A model generated the notes under the pieces. It made no database searches. It was not told the origin of the DNA and saw only the letters and a program-made list of their open reading frames with translations. DNA of 64,000 bases from Chondrosia reniformis (lineage: Eukaryota > Porifera > Demospongiae > Chondrillida > Chondrillidae), in the NCBI GenBank assembly GCA_947172415.1, contig OX359196.1, positions 374,501 through 438,500 on the forward strand, written 5' to 3'. Numbering within the stretch: position 1 is the stretch's first letter; each line of letters opens with the position of its first letter. Shown piece by piece: positions 1 to 11,500 of this stretch. The position numbers and the translations under genes are program-made.

Positions 1-2964
1 AATCTCCACAGATTTCACAGTCGTAACTCAAGTTGAGTCCATGCAACTTGTACATCCAGTATGGTATGGGCTGTGAAAGAGGAGCACATTACAATATAGC
101 ACACTTACGTAGGAGGCACCCTTGACATGCAATTACATGTACACACAGACACACACACACACACATACATACATATATATATATGAAGAATAAGGAGTGT
201 TTATTACGATCAACAACATGAGTTTAGTAATTCTGGACGTTTCGACCTGGTACATAAATACGTATGTACATACATGATGATTCCATTAATACCTTTCCAT
301 CCCAGTCAAGTGGTAAGTTCTTTGGATTGTAAATCACTTTTTCCTCCTCATCTTCATCCTCACTAATTATAGGTTCTTCCTCTTCCTCATCTTCCAGTTC
401 ATCTGCAGTCCGAGCAAGTCTCCTCTCCACATTATCCTTGGTAGCTGCCCTCTGTTCCCCCAGCACCTCGCTCAGCTTGTATACCTGGGCCTCAAGGAAT
501 CCTATATCTCTATGCCGCTCGCTCTCATCCCTAGGGGCAGATTGGAAAAATTCCATCTACCTTTAGTAACAGCCTCGGGCTATTAAGCTAAAGATTCATT
601 ATTGAAATACAGGGAGGCATAAAACATATTTCATGAATATCGAATACTCAAGATATAGTCAAACCACAAGTGTTCAATGTAAGATGAAAACAAAATAGGA
701 ATTGGTAAATTCAAACCTGAGACTATTGATCACCATATACCTATGCACCACAATTGTCACAACCATCCTTCACCTTGCTTAACTAAAGCCTCTATACCAA
801 ACACCACAGAACCAATAGAATGCCTACAATAATATTCAGGCTGTTCTATTACCAGCGAAGAAGACCATTAAACAGCAGTTGAGGGAGATTAGCCCAAAAA
901 GAAGGTTGCTCCAGTGACTTACTTTTCTTTAGAAGCCTTTGATTTGGCAAACAGGGAAGGATCCAGTTGGTCCACCGACTTTCCCTTAGTGGCAAACAAT
1001 CTTTTAGCTCTTTCTTCCAAAGTTCTGAAGGCATTTGAAAGATTCATTTCACCTCCAAGAGAGCTATACCTAACACTCATTCAACCTACCCTCCACACTT
1101 CAGGCCGTGAGCAGTGAGAGCAGACTTGAGTCTGTCCAGGCCCAACGACATGAGCTCCTCGGGAGAGGAGAAGGCCGTCAGGTCCAGCTGGGCTCCGGAA
1201 TGCTTTGCCATGGCACTTGTACTAATGTCTTTCTAAAATATATAAATTACATTGAAAAATTCAGAAAAGATCAAGATCAAGAAAAGACAACAATTCCCAG
1301 GGTCACTGATGAAGGGTGGAATTCCCAGAAACAGCTGTCTGGCCCAGTGGAGAAGAAGATGAAAGAAAAGCATCCAGGACCTGTATCTTCATCAAAAGCT
1401 ATCTCTCCTGGTCCTGTAGGCTTTTTTACAGAGTAGGCATAGCATGTAGGAAAATGGTTTATTAGATTTTTCAGACTCATAATATATACGTACTACGTAT
1501 ATACCACAAGATAACACTAAATGATTCAAGTCCTGCTAAGGGAAGGAGAGGTCTAGTAGACTGCTTGTTAAGACACATACCCTCCATCCAGGAAACTGTC
1601 CACTGCTCCAGCGCTCCTCAAATTCTGCCTTGGTATCCAAAATGAATTTGCTCTGGTCAACTAAGGGTTTTACTCTCCCAAAGTAGTCATACAAGTAATC
1701 CAGCAGTTTCATTAGGTACTTCCTGTAGTCACTTCCTTTATTCTCTTTTGGATACTCAAACAATTTGTCAAATGTCTGAAGGTATGTCACGTAATCCACT
1801 GTCTATAAATAGTAACAAAGCTGTGTATGCTGGTATATAGTGAAACATACACAAGTTTCAATAGCATGATTGTGACAATGTGTATAAATAGATTGACTTT
1901 TATAGATCAAGTTACTGCAGATATTTTTGACACTCAAAGTCAAATCTCAAAACAACACCTACGTAGCTGAAGATTTGTTTTGAAATAAGAGCTAAGGGTG
2001 TCTCTTATTAAGAGCCCTTAGGGTATACGTATTCTTAATATTTAACACTAATGAGCTGTTCAGACTTACCTCAAAGTTCTTGAGATTCAAATACTCTGTG
2101 TACAGCAGGTGAAGATCTAGGTATTTGCCATAACCTTCCTCATCGGAGAAGTCAACAATATCTATAAGCAAGGGGAGGGTACTGATTAGTGGAGGAGAAG
2201 GGGAGGGGAGGGTACTGATGAGTGGAGGAGGAGGGGAGGGTACTGATGAGTGGAGGGGAGGGGAGGGTACTGATGAGTGGAGGGGAGGGGAGGGTACTGA
2301 TGAGTGGAGGGGAGGGTACTGATGAGTGGAGGGGAGGGTACTGATGACATACTCTGCATCTCCTCCATTGGATTGTTTCTTGATTCATCCAATTTTAGAA
2401 ATTCCATTTGTAACGGTTCCTCGACCTAACAAAACAGAGTGAGATACAACCACTTTTGTAATACTTGTAAGCCTTAGCCCTAATCACTAACATCTTCTCC
2501 TCCTCTTATTCTATGGAAATCCTTGAGTTGCTTCAGCTTGCGATAGTACTCTCCGAACTCGTCAGTACCAGTCAGTGAGGCAATCTCCTCCTCTCTCAGT
2601 CTGTTGGAATCGCAAGATATAATAGACACGCGGGTGAGTACACGAGTGAGACACGTGTAACCGAGAGGGCTCGAGGGGTATGGGGAGGAACAACTTACCC
2701 ATCTCTGTCTTCATACATGCTTAACAGCTTACGAGAGGCCTCTGCGTTTCTCTCAAGCAGTTCCAAACTTCTGTGATCTGAATTTATCTCATCTTTTTGC
2801 TGTAGAGCACATGTGTATCAAGGAAAGATTGAGGATGGATGCAATCGCTTCTCAAGGGAGATTCTTACCGATGGTTTCTTCAGTAAAAACTCTTTTGACA
2901 TGGCATCCTCCAGGCGTTCGCGCTCTTCGTGCAGTTTTCTTTGCTGTTCCAATACACTATTCAT
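1..2964 (-). CDS. SF3A3: Splicing factor 3A subunit 3 (SF3a60), 3' end cut off by window
   Basis: Subunit of the SF3a complex of the U2 snRNP, needed for branch-site recognition in the nucleus. Exons on the minus strand: 2869-2964, 2699-2799, 2492-2600, 2353-2425, 2070-2161, 1581-1802, 1090-1232, 923-1024, 293-530 and <1-70, with GT-AG introns and phases that join without a break. Recognisable family segments are an N-terminal EQQRKLHEERERLE helix, FSDEEGYGKYLDLH, GGTLEERAKRLF (SAP-like region), an acidic stretch, then YNPKNLPLDWDGK and PIPYWMYKLHGLN leading into the C2H2 zinc finger, whose CEIC is the last part visible. The family usually has Gly where this protein has Asp in LPLDWDGK. The C-terminal zinc-finger remainder lies outside the window. 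The start ATG at 2964 gives the family N-terminus (MNSVLEQQRK). It shares a 104-bp head-to-head promoter region with the PIERCE2-like gene. Confidence 0.96.
1304..1470 (+). repeat. Dispersed repeat R1, copy 1
   Basis: Copy of a repeat seen about ten times here. Landmarks in order: CTGATGAAGGGTGG, AATTCCCAGAAACAGCTGTC, GGCCCAGTGGAGAAG, a degenerate middle, then the arm reading TAGGCATAGCATGTAGG before AAATGGTTTATTAGAT. It lies in an SF3A3 intron, antisense to the gene. Confidence 0.7.
2166..2345. repeat. Minisatellite in SF3A3 intron
   Basis: Tandem copies of a roughly 20-29 bp unit built from GGGGAGGGTACTGATGAGTGG. It is purine-rich on the plus strand, hence pyrimidine-rich on the SF3A3 sense strand, and it fills the intron between the exons at 2353-2425 and 2070-2161, ending a few bases before the acceptor at 2162. 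Confidence 0.85.
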
Positions 2965-3068
2965 TTTCTTGTCAGTGTTCAATTGTCAGCCATTTACCAG
3001 CAGATAAGATAAAACCACAAGTGTTTTTTCAACGTGATTTCATCTCCTAGTTGCCAAGGTAATAAAAA
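2965..3068. promoter_or_regulatory. Shared head-to-head promoter region, SF3A3 / PIERCE2-like
   Basis: Only 104 bp separate the two divergent start codons, so both 5' UTRs and core promoters must lie here or inside the genes. No TATA box is obvious. The assignment rests on gene layout only. Confidence 0.5.
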
Positions 3069-3578
3069 ATGGAGGACAATCAATGCCCCTCTAAATCTGG
3101 TGAGTTAGTTAATTTTGCATGGAGCTAAATGTAAAGTTAGACAAAGGCTTGTTACGTATGTTATATTGTACCCTATCAGCATTGTGTTAAAGGCGTATCT
3201 CTACACATACAAACAATATCGTTGTATATAGATGACATAAATGTGGGCAATCCAGTATTCTCGTGCAAAAAGGGCTCCTCTGCAACAGCCTCAAGTTTGG
3301 TGCCCGAGGCGGCAACCAAAGAGGCATTCAGCAAAAAGGAGCATCCGATGTATGTCACCAGTTCCAGTAACTATGGGTAAGTACGCAGGATTGTACACAT
3401 GGCTTATCTATCCCATGTTTATGCAAATGTCTCTCTTCACAGCTCATTGGAAACCACAACAAAAGACGTGCCACTAAACTTTCATGGAAAGTCAAACAAA
3501 TTTTCAGAACATCTCATGCATTCTGGAATGCATCGTAATCATTCATTAAATACATCCATGGACAAATCTCCAGTTTAA
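3069..3578 (+). CDS. PIERCE2: PIERCE2-like ciliary microtubule inner protein
   Basis: PIERCE proteins sit inside the doublet microtubules of motile cilia and link the wall to outer dynein arm docking. Three exons join in frame: 3069-3099, 3232-3376 and 3443-3578, giving about 103 residues, close to vertebrate PIERCE2 (C15orf65). The start of exon 2 reads NVGNPVFSC, matching the family's NPGNPVFSC. A Tyr/Ser-rich stretch ending SSSNYG follows, and the C-terminus reads FSEHLMHSGMHRNHSLNT, matching the family's FSSHIRATGFYQNNTLNT. The start ATG is the first in the short exon 1. It lies head-to-head with SF3A3 and its stop codon is only 38 bp from the PSMA5 stop, on the opposite strand. A PIERCE1-like paralogue lies at the other end of the window. 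The identification is from remembered family sequence, not a search. Confidence 0.85.
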
Positions 3579-3616
3579 GAACGGCAACATATTGTACACT
3601 ACGTCATGTGAAAAGT

Positions 3617-5683
3617 CTATTTCTTGATTTGTGCTATAATCTCTTCCAAAGTTTCTTTTGAGTATAATTTGAAATTCTTTTCTCCCTTTGGCACATTGCA
3701 CTGTACAGAAGCCAACTGCAGAACAGAAAAACTCAATAAATTTACAGTTTTAGTGAAACATCTTGCTTTCATAAATAAATTAATATATCTCTCTTCCATA
3801 TATACATACACACATTGACCAAGTATTGCTCTAGGAGCAGAGGATGGTCACTGCTAATTTGCACCAATATGTAGACTAATTTAAATAAAATATCTTGTGA
3901 GTTACGTATACTTGATAATAACAAGCTTTACCTCTACATTGCTCGAATTGAGTTTCTCCTCCATAATCTGCTTGAGAATGGTGACAGCATGCACCTCAGC
4001 CTCTAGGAGGGTCATGTCCTTGGTGTACACCTCCTTGAGGGAGCTCTGTGCCCCTTCAGAACCAGCTCCTGCACACACACACACAAAAGTATCAGTTGAA
4101 ACAGTTGGAGAGCTACCAGTTCACCCAGGAGGGTTCGTAGATGGTGGTAGAATTATGTTAGCTACTGTGATACCTATTACAGTGACTAAGTTTCACATAT
4201 TGTATATCAGGAATTGTGTGTGTTTAAAAAATGCATGAATTGTGAGTTTTGCCCAAATCCGCTATCTTTAAAACTGCATTGATTTGACACCTCAGTTAAT
4301 CCATATACTAGTCTGTACACCTTAAGCTTCATCTTAACCACATGTTTTACTTATATTTGTAATTTGGATAAATCCTAATCTATTATTCTCACATTAAATT
4401 TCTGATACAGGAAACTCTGAGGCATACTGTATATAAATTCCAAGTGTTTTATGAAGTAACTGGGGTTCAAAGGATTATCTAACAAACACTATTCCACAAC
4501 AGTCATATATTCTGAATCTGCTCTAGGCAATACAGAACTAAATTTTAAGACTATTTTGGCTTCAATCATCATCTAGCTGTTAAAATAATTTGAAAATCAT
4601 TAAGTAACTATTGCTGGTAAGATAAACACACTGCATTCACATTTGTATCTAATACAAATACGACACAATTGAAAGCTACTGGAGTTGTGGCAGTGAAATG
4701 GTAACTTGTATGTACCAATGGCCTTTGCATAGTATTCGGTAAATGTCCCGGTGGGGTCTAAATGGAACAGATGGGGACCTCTGTCATCCACCCCAGCAAG
4801 CAAAAGTGCAGCTCCAAACGGACGACTCTAATGTACGAAATAAATGAATTGGTTCCTCAGAAAACATGCAACATTTGAAACTTTGTAAAGGCATTTAATA
4901 ACATCTATCCCTCACCATTCGGTCTTCATGTTCGTCATCGTCACTGAACCTCAGTGCCAGGTTACTGACCGCCTGAGTAGTACTTTCCACAGTCATAGAC
5001 TCGTTGTAGGTAAACCAGTAATTCTACAGAATACACAGTACAAACAAGATGGACGATAGTAGATATGTACATACACACATATGGCTGTTAGGAAACAAAT
5101 TTTTAAAAATATAAATGGGGCCATGGCCTGGACCTCTATTTTTTCACATATGTACATATAAGGAGAGAGGTGTTTGTGCAGGTTAAAGGATTAAGTGCAA
5201 GCAAGAAAAGAATACTAAACTTGTGCATTAATGGTTGCTGTGAACTCCTACCACTTGTCAACATACCTGTGCCTCCACCCTCGCCTTCTCCACCATGGAA
5301 TGGGAGTCGGCAATGAGACCGCTCATTGCGCAACCTACAAATTGTGCACAACAAACATTAGAAGGAGCAGCGCCATCAGCTGATGTTGCACGTGTACTGT
5401 ACCTATGTGATTATCCACTTCCATTATCTTCTGGAGACTCTGCGAGACTATGAGTGAAGATGTAATTCTCTTTTCAGCTGCCAAGATGACTCCTTCCTTG
5501 GTAGCAATTCCAATAGCAGTGCTACCAAGCTTGATTGCCTCCATTGCATATTCGATTTGGAATATCCTGCCTTCAGGGGAGAAAGTGTTTACTCCCCTAT
5601 AAACGCAAGAGAAGGATGAAATTATCAAAAATTACTGCAAGATTTCTGTTTTACCTGTCGTATTCGCTTCTCGTCATAAACAT
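3617..5683 (-). CDS. PSMA5: 20S proteasome subunit alpha type 5
   Basis: Non-catalytic alpha-ring subunit (alpha5, zeta) of the 20S proteasome core in cytoplasm and nucleus. Exons: 5655-5683, 5403-5596, 5267-5334, 4916-5023, 4716-4827, 3932-4068 and 3617-3715. They sum to 747 nt, 248 residues (human 241), and every phase matches. The N-terminus [20 protein letters not shown] carries the alpha-subunit signature (YDRG..TFSPEGR..Q.EYA). [41 protein letters not shown] and [11 protein letters not shown] follow in family order, and the protein ends [13 protein letters not shown]. It is convergent with the PIERCE2-like gene. Intron 5 (4069-4715) is the longest and contains nothing I recognise. Confidence 0.98.
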
Positions 5684-6046
5684 GTTGTCGTTCTATTTAG
5701 TGCACACTTGCTGACTCGTACACCGCCACCATAAAATGGCTGCCACTGTGACCAACAGCCGAATGGCTAAAAGTAACTCGCGCGAAAATATGGTTAATCC
5801 CATTCCCACCCGATATCCTACTTGTAATACTGAAACCCTTCATTTCAACTACCTTTACACACATTTAACTGTTAATGGGATGTTATTTAAAATTCACACA
5901 GAGATAAAGGAAGATTAGTACTTTTGCATGTAAAGAAATTCTATAGTAACAATGCTAATGGATTATAGTAAACTGAATATCCAATATACTACATGCTGGT
6001 CCAAAAATGGCAAATGATACAATAGTAGTAGTTGGATCATGCTCTA
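5684..6046. other. Intergenic, PSMA5 start to RhoA-like stop
   Basis: About 360 bp holding the PSMA5 promoter side and the RhoA-like 3' UTR. A 60-codon open frame on the plus strand begins at 5736 (MAATVTNSRMAK), close to the PSMA5 start. It matches no family I know and may be chance. Nothing else is visible. Confidence 0.4.
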
Positions 6047-6631
6047 TCACAAAACTGAACATTTGCTCTTCTTTTTCTTTGATTTAGCTTGCATAGCAGC
6101 CTTGGTCGCTGTCTCAAACACCTCCCTAACACCTTCCTTGTTCTTGGCTGAGCACTCTAAGAAAGCATATGCTCCAATCTTATCTGCCATTGCCTTGCCT
6201 TCCTCAGTCTTGACTGGCTCTTGCTTATTCTTCAGTAGTTCTTTACGAGTGGCTTCATCATGACGAAGATCCTTCTTATTGGCCACCAGGACTATAGGAA
6301 CACTTGGACAGAAGTGTCTGACCTCTGGCGTCCATTTTTCAGGAATATTTTCAAGGCTGTCTGGAGAATCTATTGAATAGCACATTAGAATTACATCAGT
6401 GTCTGGATAGGAAAGTGGTCGCAATCTGTCATAATCTTCCTGGCCGGCTGTGTCCCAGAGTGCTAGCTCAACCTGCTTCCCATCCACTTCAATGTCAGCC
6501 ACATAGTTTTCAAACACGGTGGGGACGTAGACTTCGGGAAAGTGGTCTTTGGAGAACACTATGAGTAGACAGGTCTTGCCACAAGCACCGTCTCCAACAA
6601 TCACCAACTTCTTACGAACACTGGCAGACAT
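6047..6631 (-). CDS. RHOA: Rho family small GTPase, RhoA/Rho1 type, intronless
   Basis: Membrane-anchored GTP switch controlling actin and cytokinesis. A single uninterrupted exon of 194 residues. Motifs: P-loop GDGACGKT (residues about 12-19), effector loop [15 protein letters not shown], switch [22 protein letters not shown], base-binding NKKD, Rho insert helix around residues 123-137, SAK, a lysine-rich hypervariable tail (KSKKKKSK), and CAAX box CSVL, which predicts geranylgeranylation. The catalytic Gln of TAGQ is intact. The start ATG gives the family N-terminus ([15 protein letters not shown]). It lies head-to-head with a second intronless Rho gene 869 bp away. Human RHOA has coding introns, so the lack of introns may reflect retrocopying or intron loss. 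Confidence 0.97.
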   Translation of the reverse strand: MSASVRKKLVIVGDGACGKTCLLIVFSKDHFPEVYVPTVFENYVADIEVDGKQVELALWDTAGQEDYDRLRPLSYPDTDVILMCYSIDSPDSLENIPEKWTPEVRHFCPSVPIVLVANKKDLRHDEATRKELLKNKQEPVKTEEGKAMADKIGAYAFLECSAKNKEGVREVFETATKAAMQAKSKKKKSKCSVL

Positions 6632-7500
6632 TACTAATATAATTTGCTAACTGGAATGGAAAAGAGAAAAACAGTGACAGTACTCTCTCTCCCTGAGAGC
6701 ATTAAAGTCAAAGTGGGGGAGAGTGTGAGAAAGCAGGGGCAGGAGCAACTGTTATGGGATAGGTATGTGGAAAAAATGATACAAAATTCCACTCTAAAGA
6801 GAGAATGTGGCAACACACGCGTCTTTAGAACCCATCACTCGAGATTCCATGAGTAACTGTATTAAAAGACACTCATCTAACTAGAAATAACTGACGACTA
6901 AAGGACAAATGACCACCAAAGTATCCCGAGGTATTAAAGGTATGGGAAAGCGAAAGGCAAGGGCGGTTCTATGTAGGAATCGGAGACCTTCAACAAATAT
7001 TCTTCAGAAATGCGTAAGAAAGGGTTCAAACATACTATCGACGGCAACATGCCCAAAGTGGTCTACGATTCTCGGATTCTCTGCCCCAGTGGCACCCTCT
7101 AGGAAAGATCTGCTAGAACATACACACGTTACAGTATCACAGAGTTACGGTTGAAAAGGCAACCCATAACTTACCACAGTCTTCCGACTAAATAAACAAG
7201 AAACGTATAATCCTTTCAAAGCTATATGGATAGCCTTTATAACTTAGGTCGTGATTTCTTTTTTTAGAGACTACTATATTTAGAACAATCAGTGGTCTTG
7301 TTACTATATTTAGACTGTTCCTATAAATAGTATATCCTGCATAACTCCGTGGAACTAATAGTATAAGTGCCGGATACTAGTTCGGAGGCATCTTTCACTG
7401 GGTCACCCAAGAGGAGATTATAAAAGGTCTTTCTACAGCCATCACTTGACGTAAGAGCAACATCACTTTGTCTAGGAAGTAAAAGCTTTAAATAAGTCTA
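6632..7500. promoter_or_regulatory. Divergent intergenic region between two Rho genes
   Basis: 869 bp between divergent start codons, holding both 5' flanks. An 81-codon plus-strand frame at 6909-7154 begins MTTKVSRGIKGMGKRKARAV but resembles nothing I know and lacks splice context. Upstream non-coding exons are possible. No clear promoter motif is visible. Confidence 0.4.
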
Positions 7501-8064
7501 ATGGCTGGTGCTTTAAGGAAGAAACTGGTCATAGTTGGCGACGGTGCCTGTGGAAAGACGTGCTTGCTATTTGTATTCACCAAAGATGAATTTCCTGATA
7601 GATACGTCCCTACCGTCTTTGAGAATTACGTTTCTGATATTGAAGTAGACGGTAAGAAGGTAGAACTGGCTCTCTGGGACACGGCAGGTCAAGAAGACTA
7701 TGACCGCTTGCGACCTCTATCTTATCCAGATACTGATGTTATATTAATGTGTTTTGCAGTGGATTCGCCGGATAGTTTGGAGAATATTAGCGTCAAATGG
7801 ACTCCCGAGGTTCAGCACTTTTGTCCAAATGTACCCTACGTATTGATTGCTACAAAGAAGGACTTGAGAACGGAGTTAATGGGGAAAGAAGGTGTTACTA
7901 TTATAAGACCAGAGCAGGGCAAACAGATGCAGGAAAAGATTGGCGCATTCGCTTATCTGGAATGTTCTGCAAAGACAAGAGAGGGAGTAAGAGAAGTGTT
8001 TGAGACGGCAACGAGGGCAGCCTTGTCGAACAGAACGAAACGGAGAAAGTGTCCGCTCTTCTAA
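7501..8064 (+). CDS. Rho family small GTPase, second RhoA-like paralogue, intronless
   Basis: GTP-binding switch protein of 187 residues in one exon. It has the same core as its divergent neighbour: [47 protein letters not shown] and SAK. It differs in the insert helix ([15 protein letters not shown], with no lysine-rich NKQEPVK segment), a Phe in place of Ile after CLL in the first helix (CLLFVF), and a shorter basic tail ending [10 protein letters not shown]. The CAAX box CPLF should still direct geranylgeranylation. Invariant residues are intact, so it should be an active GTPase. RhoA/B/C subclass is clear; one-to-one orthology with any human Rho is not. The pair looks like an inverted duplication or an insertion beside the parent gene. 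Confidence 0.95.
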   Translation: MAGALRKKLVIVGDGACGKTCLLFVFTKDEFPDRYVPTVFENYVSDIEVDGKKVELALWDTAGQEDYDRLRPLSYPDTDVILMCFAVDSPDSLENISVKWTPEVQHFCPNVPYVLIATKKDLRTELMGKEGVTIIRPEQGKQMQEKIGAFAYLECSAKTREGVREVFETATRAALSNRTKRRKCPLF

Positions 8065-8549
8065 ACAGTGTTGTCTTAGCTCTTTTATGTCCCCACAACT
8101 TCATAAAGGTTGTCATAAAGAAGTCAGCATGAGAGTTCACTTGTAATTGTCCGAGTATTGACCTCTTTGTTGGGTAGTACATGCACATAATATCAAATGT
8201 ACATTTTCTTACAAAAAATTATTTAAATTAGTCTTTAAATTGCTTTGTATTGTTGTCATTCATCATCAAAGTTGATTTTCACAAATTGGTTGAGTGAGCC
8301 ATTTTACTATCTATTGTGCAATATATGTTGTGGTTCTATGTAGCCATTGTACCACTTATAGTGTCACGTACAGTTATCCCACATAAACTGACTGCCTACA
8401 TGTATAACTATCACAACTTTACATACGTGGACATGTAATGTGGATAAATAACAATATGCGTACATGTACAGGGCTTAAAGAGAAATTGTTCTGGAATCTC
8501 ATGTTATATAATTCCTATTACTTGGTAATGTGTACAAGTTGACAAATGA
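8065..8549. other. Convergent intergenic region, Rho paralogue to PMPCB
   Basis: About 485 bp of AT-rich sequence holding the 3' UTRs of two convergent genes. No open frame, RNA gene or repeat is recognised. Confidence 0.5.
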
Positions 8550-11500
8550 TTATGTTCTCAACCAGAACATGCCACCCCGCACCCTGTTGTAGTCGGGGAG
8601 CTGCTCAATAGGACCTGGAATGGTAAATAACACAGAGGAAGGAAAAGGGTATTAATAAGGACTTGGTCATGTGATTTCAGATGGTCTCACCCACTCTAAG
8701 TAGGTGGGACCACATCTATTTAGATGGTCATTAGAGGGCAGTCAAAAAAGAGTCAAAATATCACCATGCATCAGCTTAAGGTCCTCCATTTTAATATTAT
8801 TACCTACTGAATAGACACCACTTACCAAGACCCATCATCAAGTAGCTATGAACATCAGCTATGAGATGATCCATGCATGAATATATTCTTAGATAATTCA
8901 TGATGCGTATTTAAAAGAACTGGTGTTTTGGAAAGTAGGTGATTTAGATCATATGCAACAGTAGGAAGCTATGGTTGCACACTGTATAGCAGGAAATTTC
9001 GCAGGTTTTGTGGATGGGCAGGACCATGAAAATTTAAATAGGACAATAGTTACGTTATCAAGTGGGCGTGGCACCCACGTGCATGTGGCATGTTTATATA
9101 TCCTCTTTATTGCATGTTTCAATCATTATAATTTGTTTATCAACTGATTGTAAATTATAATTTTAATTACAATTTTATACTAATGCTGTATTTTACTTTC
9201 TGTGATACGTTTTCCCATCTCGTTTAGTTGTTGTAGTAATATTTGAAGTAATGATTATAAAAAGAGTTAAAAATGCATGTGTGGCAGCTGTGTGATTCGA
9301 TTGAATGTGTAAATAAGATGGCTCTTTTTCACTATTTATGAGTGTCTTCCAAGAGGTGGAAGCACGCCAAGTTGACACCTCAACAGGAGGCCGAGATAGC
9401 TACGTATGCCTCAATGCATAGTATTGTAATAGCTGTGCGTCGCTTCTTGAAAGAGCTAGACGTGGATCTGAAGGAAAGCTCCGTTCGAGCATGGAAAGCA
9501 AAGTACCTGACAGAGGTTAGTCCCAAGAGACAATGTGGAGAGGTTGAGACTCAAAAATAAAAACCATGAAATTTCTTCTGGAGCATCTGGTGGTGTTTCT
9601 GTGAAAATTTGCACCCTTGAAATTTTTCTGCTATACGGTATGTGCCTATGAGTGTAACTAGGTATAACTAGTCTGTGAGAGGTGTAACTAGTCTGTGAGA
9701 GGTGTAACTAGTCTGTGAGAGGTGTAACTAGTCTGTGAGAGGTGTAACTAGTCTGTGAGAGGTGTAACTAGTCTGTGAGAGGTGTAACTAGTCTGTGAGA
9801 GGTGTAACTAGTCTGTGAGAGGTGTAACTAGTCTTAGAGAGGTGTAACTAGTCTGTGAGAGGTGTAACTAGTCTGAGATTATATTCCAGCAAGTGACATA
9901 CCTATACCAACTAGAACTGGACAATGGTCATAGATGTAGCGCGTAGCAACCTCTCGAACAGTCTTTGCATCAATTTGCTAAAATGTATACCATAACAAGA
10001 CACAAGTTAATAACACACACACACACATATGATTACTATACAGACAGCAACTCAAACTGGTGGAACAATAATTCTATAGAGTTCAACTCAACCAAATTAA
10101 AAACAAAACTGAAATTTCAAAAGCACAGTAGAAAGTAAATTACGAGAAGAATGTAGATTTGGTGCAGCACAGAAAACAGAAAGCTAAGACAATTTCAAAA
10201 ATATTGTGATTTTCTAACCAAAGAATGCAAACAGAATAGCAGAATACCTCCATAAGTACAGCAGGAAGTGCACCTCCACAGCAGGAAGTGCACCTCCACA
10301 GCAGGAAGTGCACCTCCACAGCAGGAAGTGCACCTCCACAGAATAGAAAATGTATACATCACATGAAAGTAAACATACCTCAATCCTGTAGTCCAGTTCA
10401 GGCAGTGGAATGCGTCTCCCATAGGTCAACATCTGTCTGCCAATGTCCTCACATATTGGAGTTGAACCTAGGGCAACATGAACATATGGTAAGTACCAGA
10501 GCTGGGATAAAATAGACATAATTGCTTTGCAGACAATCTTGCAAGTAGAAAGTAGTTTGTACATAAGATCCTTACTAACCATCCAACTGCATCAGGAAGC
10601 TAGCTTTAAATATCCTTTTGGCTCTCTCTACTTCAGCCTCTGTCACACTAGTACATAACCTCATCCTAGAGCAACAGAGTAGAGCCAACATAGTGGCAGT
10701 ATATAGTATAGAGATATGGTAGTAGTAGTATATAGTATAGTGATATAGTAGTAGTATGTATATGGTAATATAGTAGTAGTATATAGTATAGTGATATAGT
10801 AGTAGTATGTATATGGTAATATAGTAGTAGTATAGTAGAAATGTGAAATACTGTAAATGTTTGATTGCTAATAAAACAAATCTTATTAAAGTGCAATAGT
10901 GTGTTGCTGTATTACCATTCATTTTGTACATTATAAAGAAGATCATCAATCTTCAGTCCCTCAGTTATCATATAGATACCCCTGTGTGAGGAGACACAGA
11001 TATATAGATACCCCTGTGTGAGGAGATACAGATATATAGATACCCCTGTGTGAGGAGATACAGATATAATAGATACATGTCCCCATAGAAATACACATAT
11101 ATAATGAATATTCTCACCTATACCATTATTATGGTTACCAAGATAAACTATACAGGATAGAGATTGTACACAGATATTGCTTTCTACATTCACTTGGGAA
11201 TGAGACTAGATTATTAATCCTCTCCCTCTTGGATCCCCCCTTGGATCTTCCCCTCTTGGATCCTCTCCCTCTTGGATCCTCTCCCTCTTGGATCCTCTCC
11301 CTCTTGGATCCTCCCCTCATGGATCCTCTCCCTCTTGGATCCTCCCCTCATGGATCCTCCCCCTTGGATCCTCCCCACTATACCTCTGGATCCTCCCCAC
11401 TATACCTCTGGATCCTCCCCACTATACCTCTGGATCCTCCCCACTATACCCCTGGATCCTCCCCACTATACCCCTGGATCCTCCCCACTATACCTTTGGA

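Noticed and set aside
5736..5918. 60-codon plus-strand frame near the PSMA5 promoter
   Set aside because: No homology, splice context or partner exon; kept only as a note in the intergenic entry.
6909..7154. 81-codon frame between the Rho genes
   Set aside because: No recognisable family and likely part of the 5' flanks of the Rho genes.
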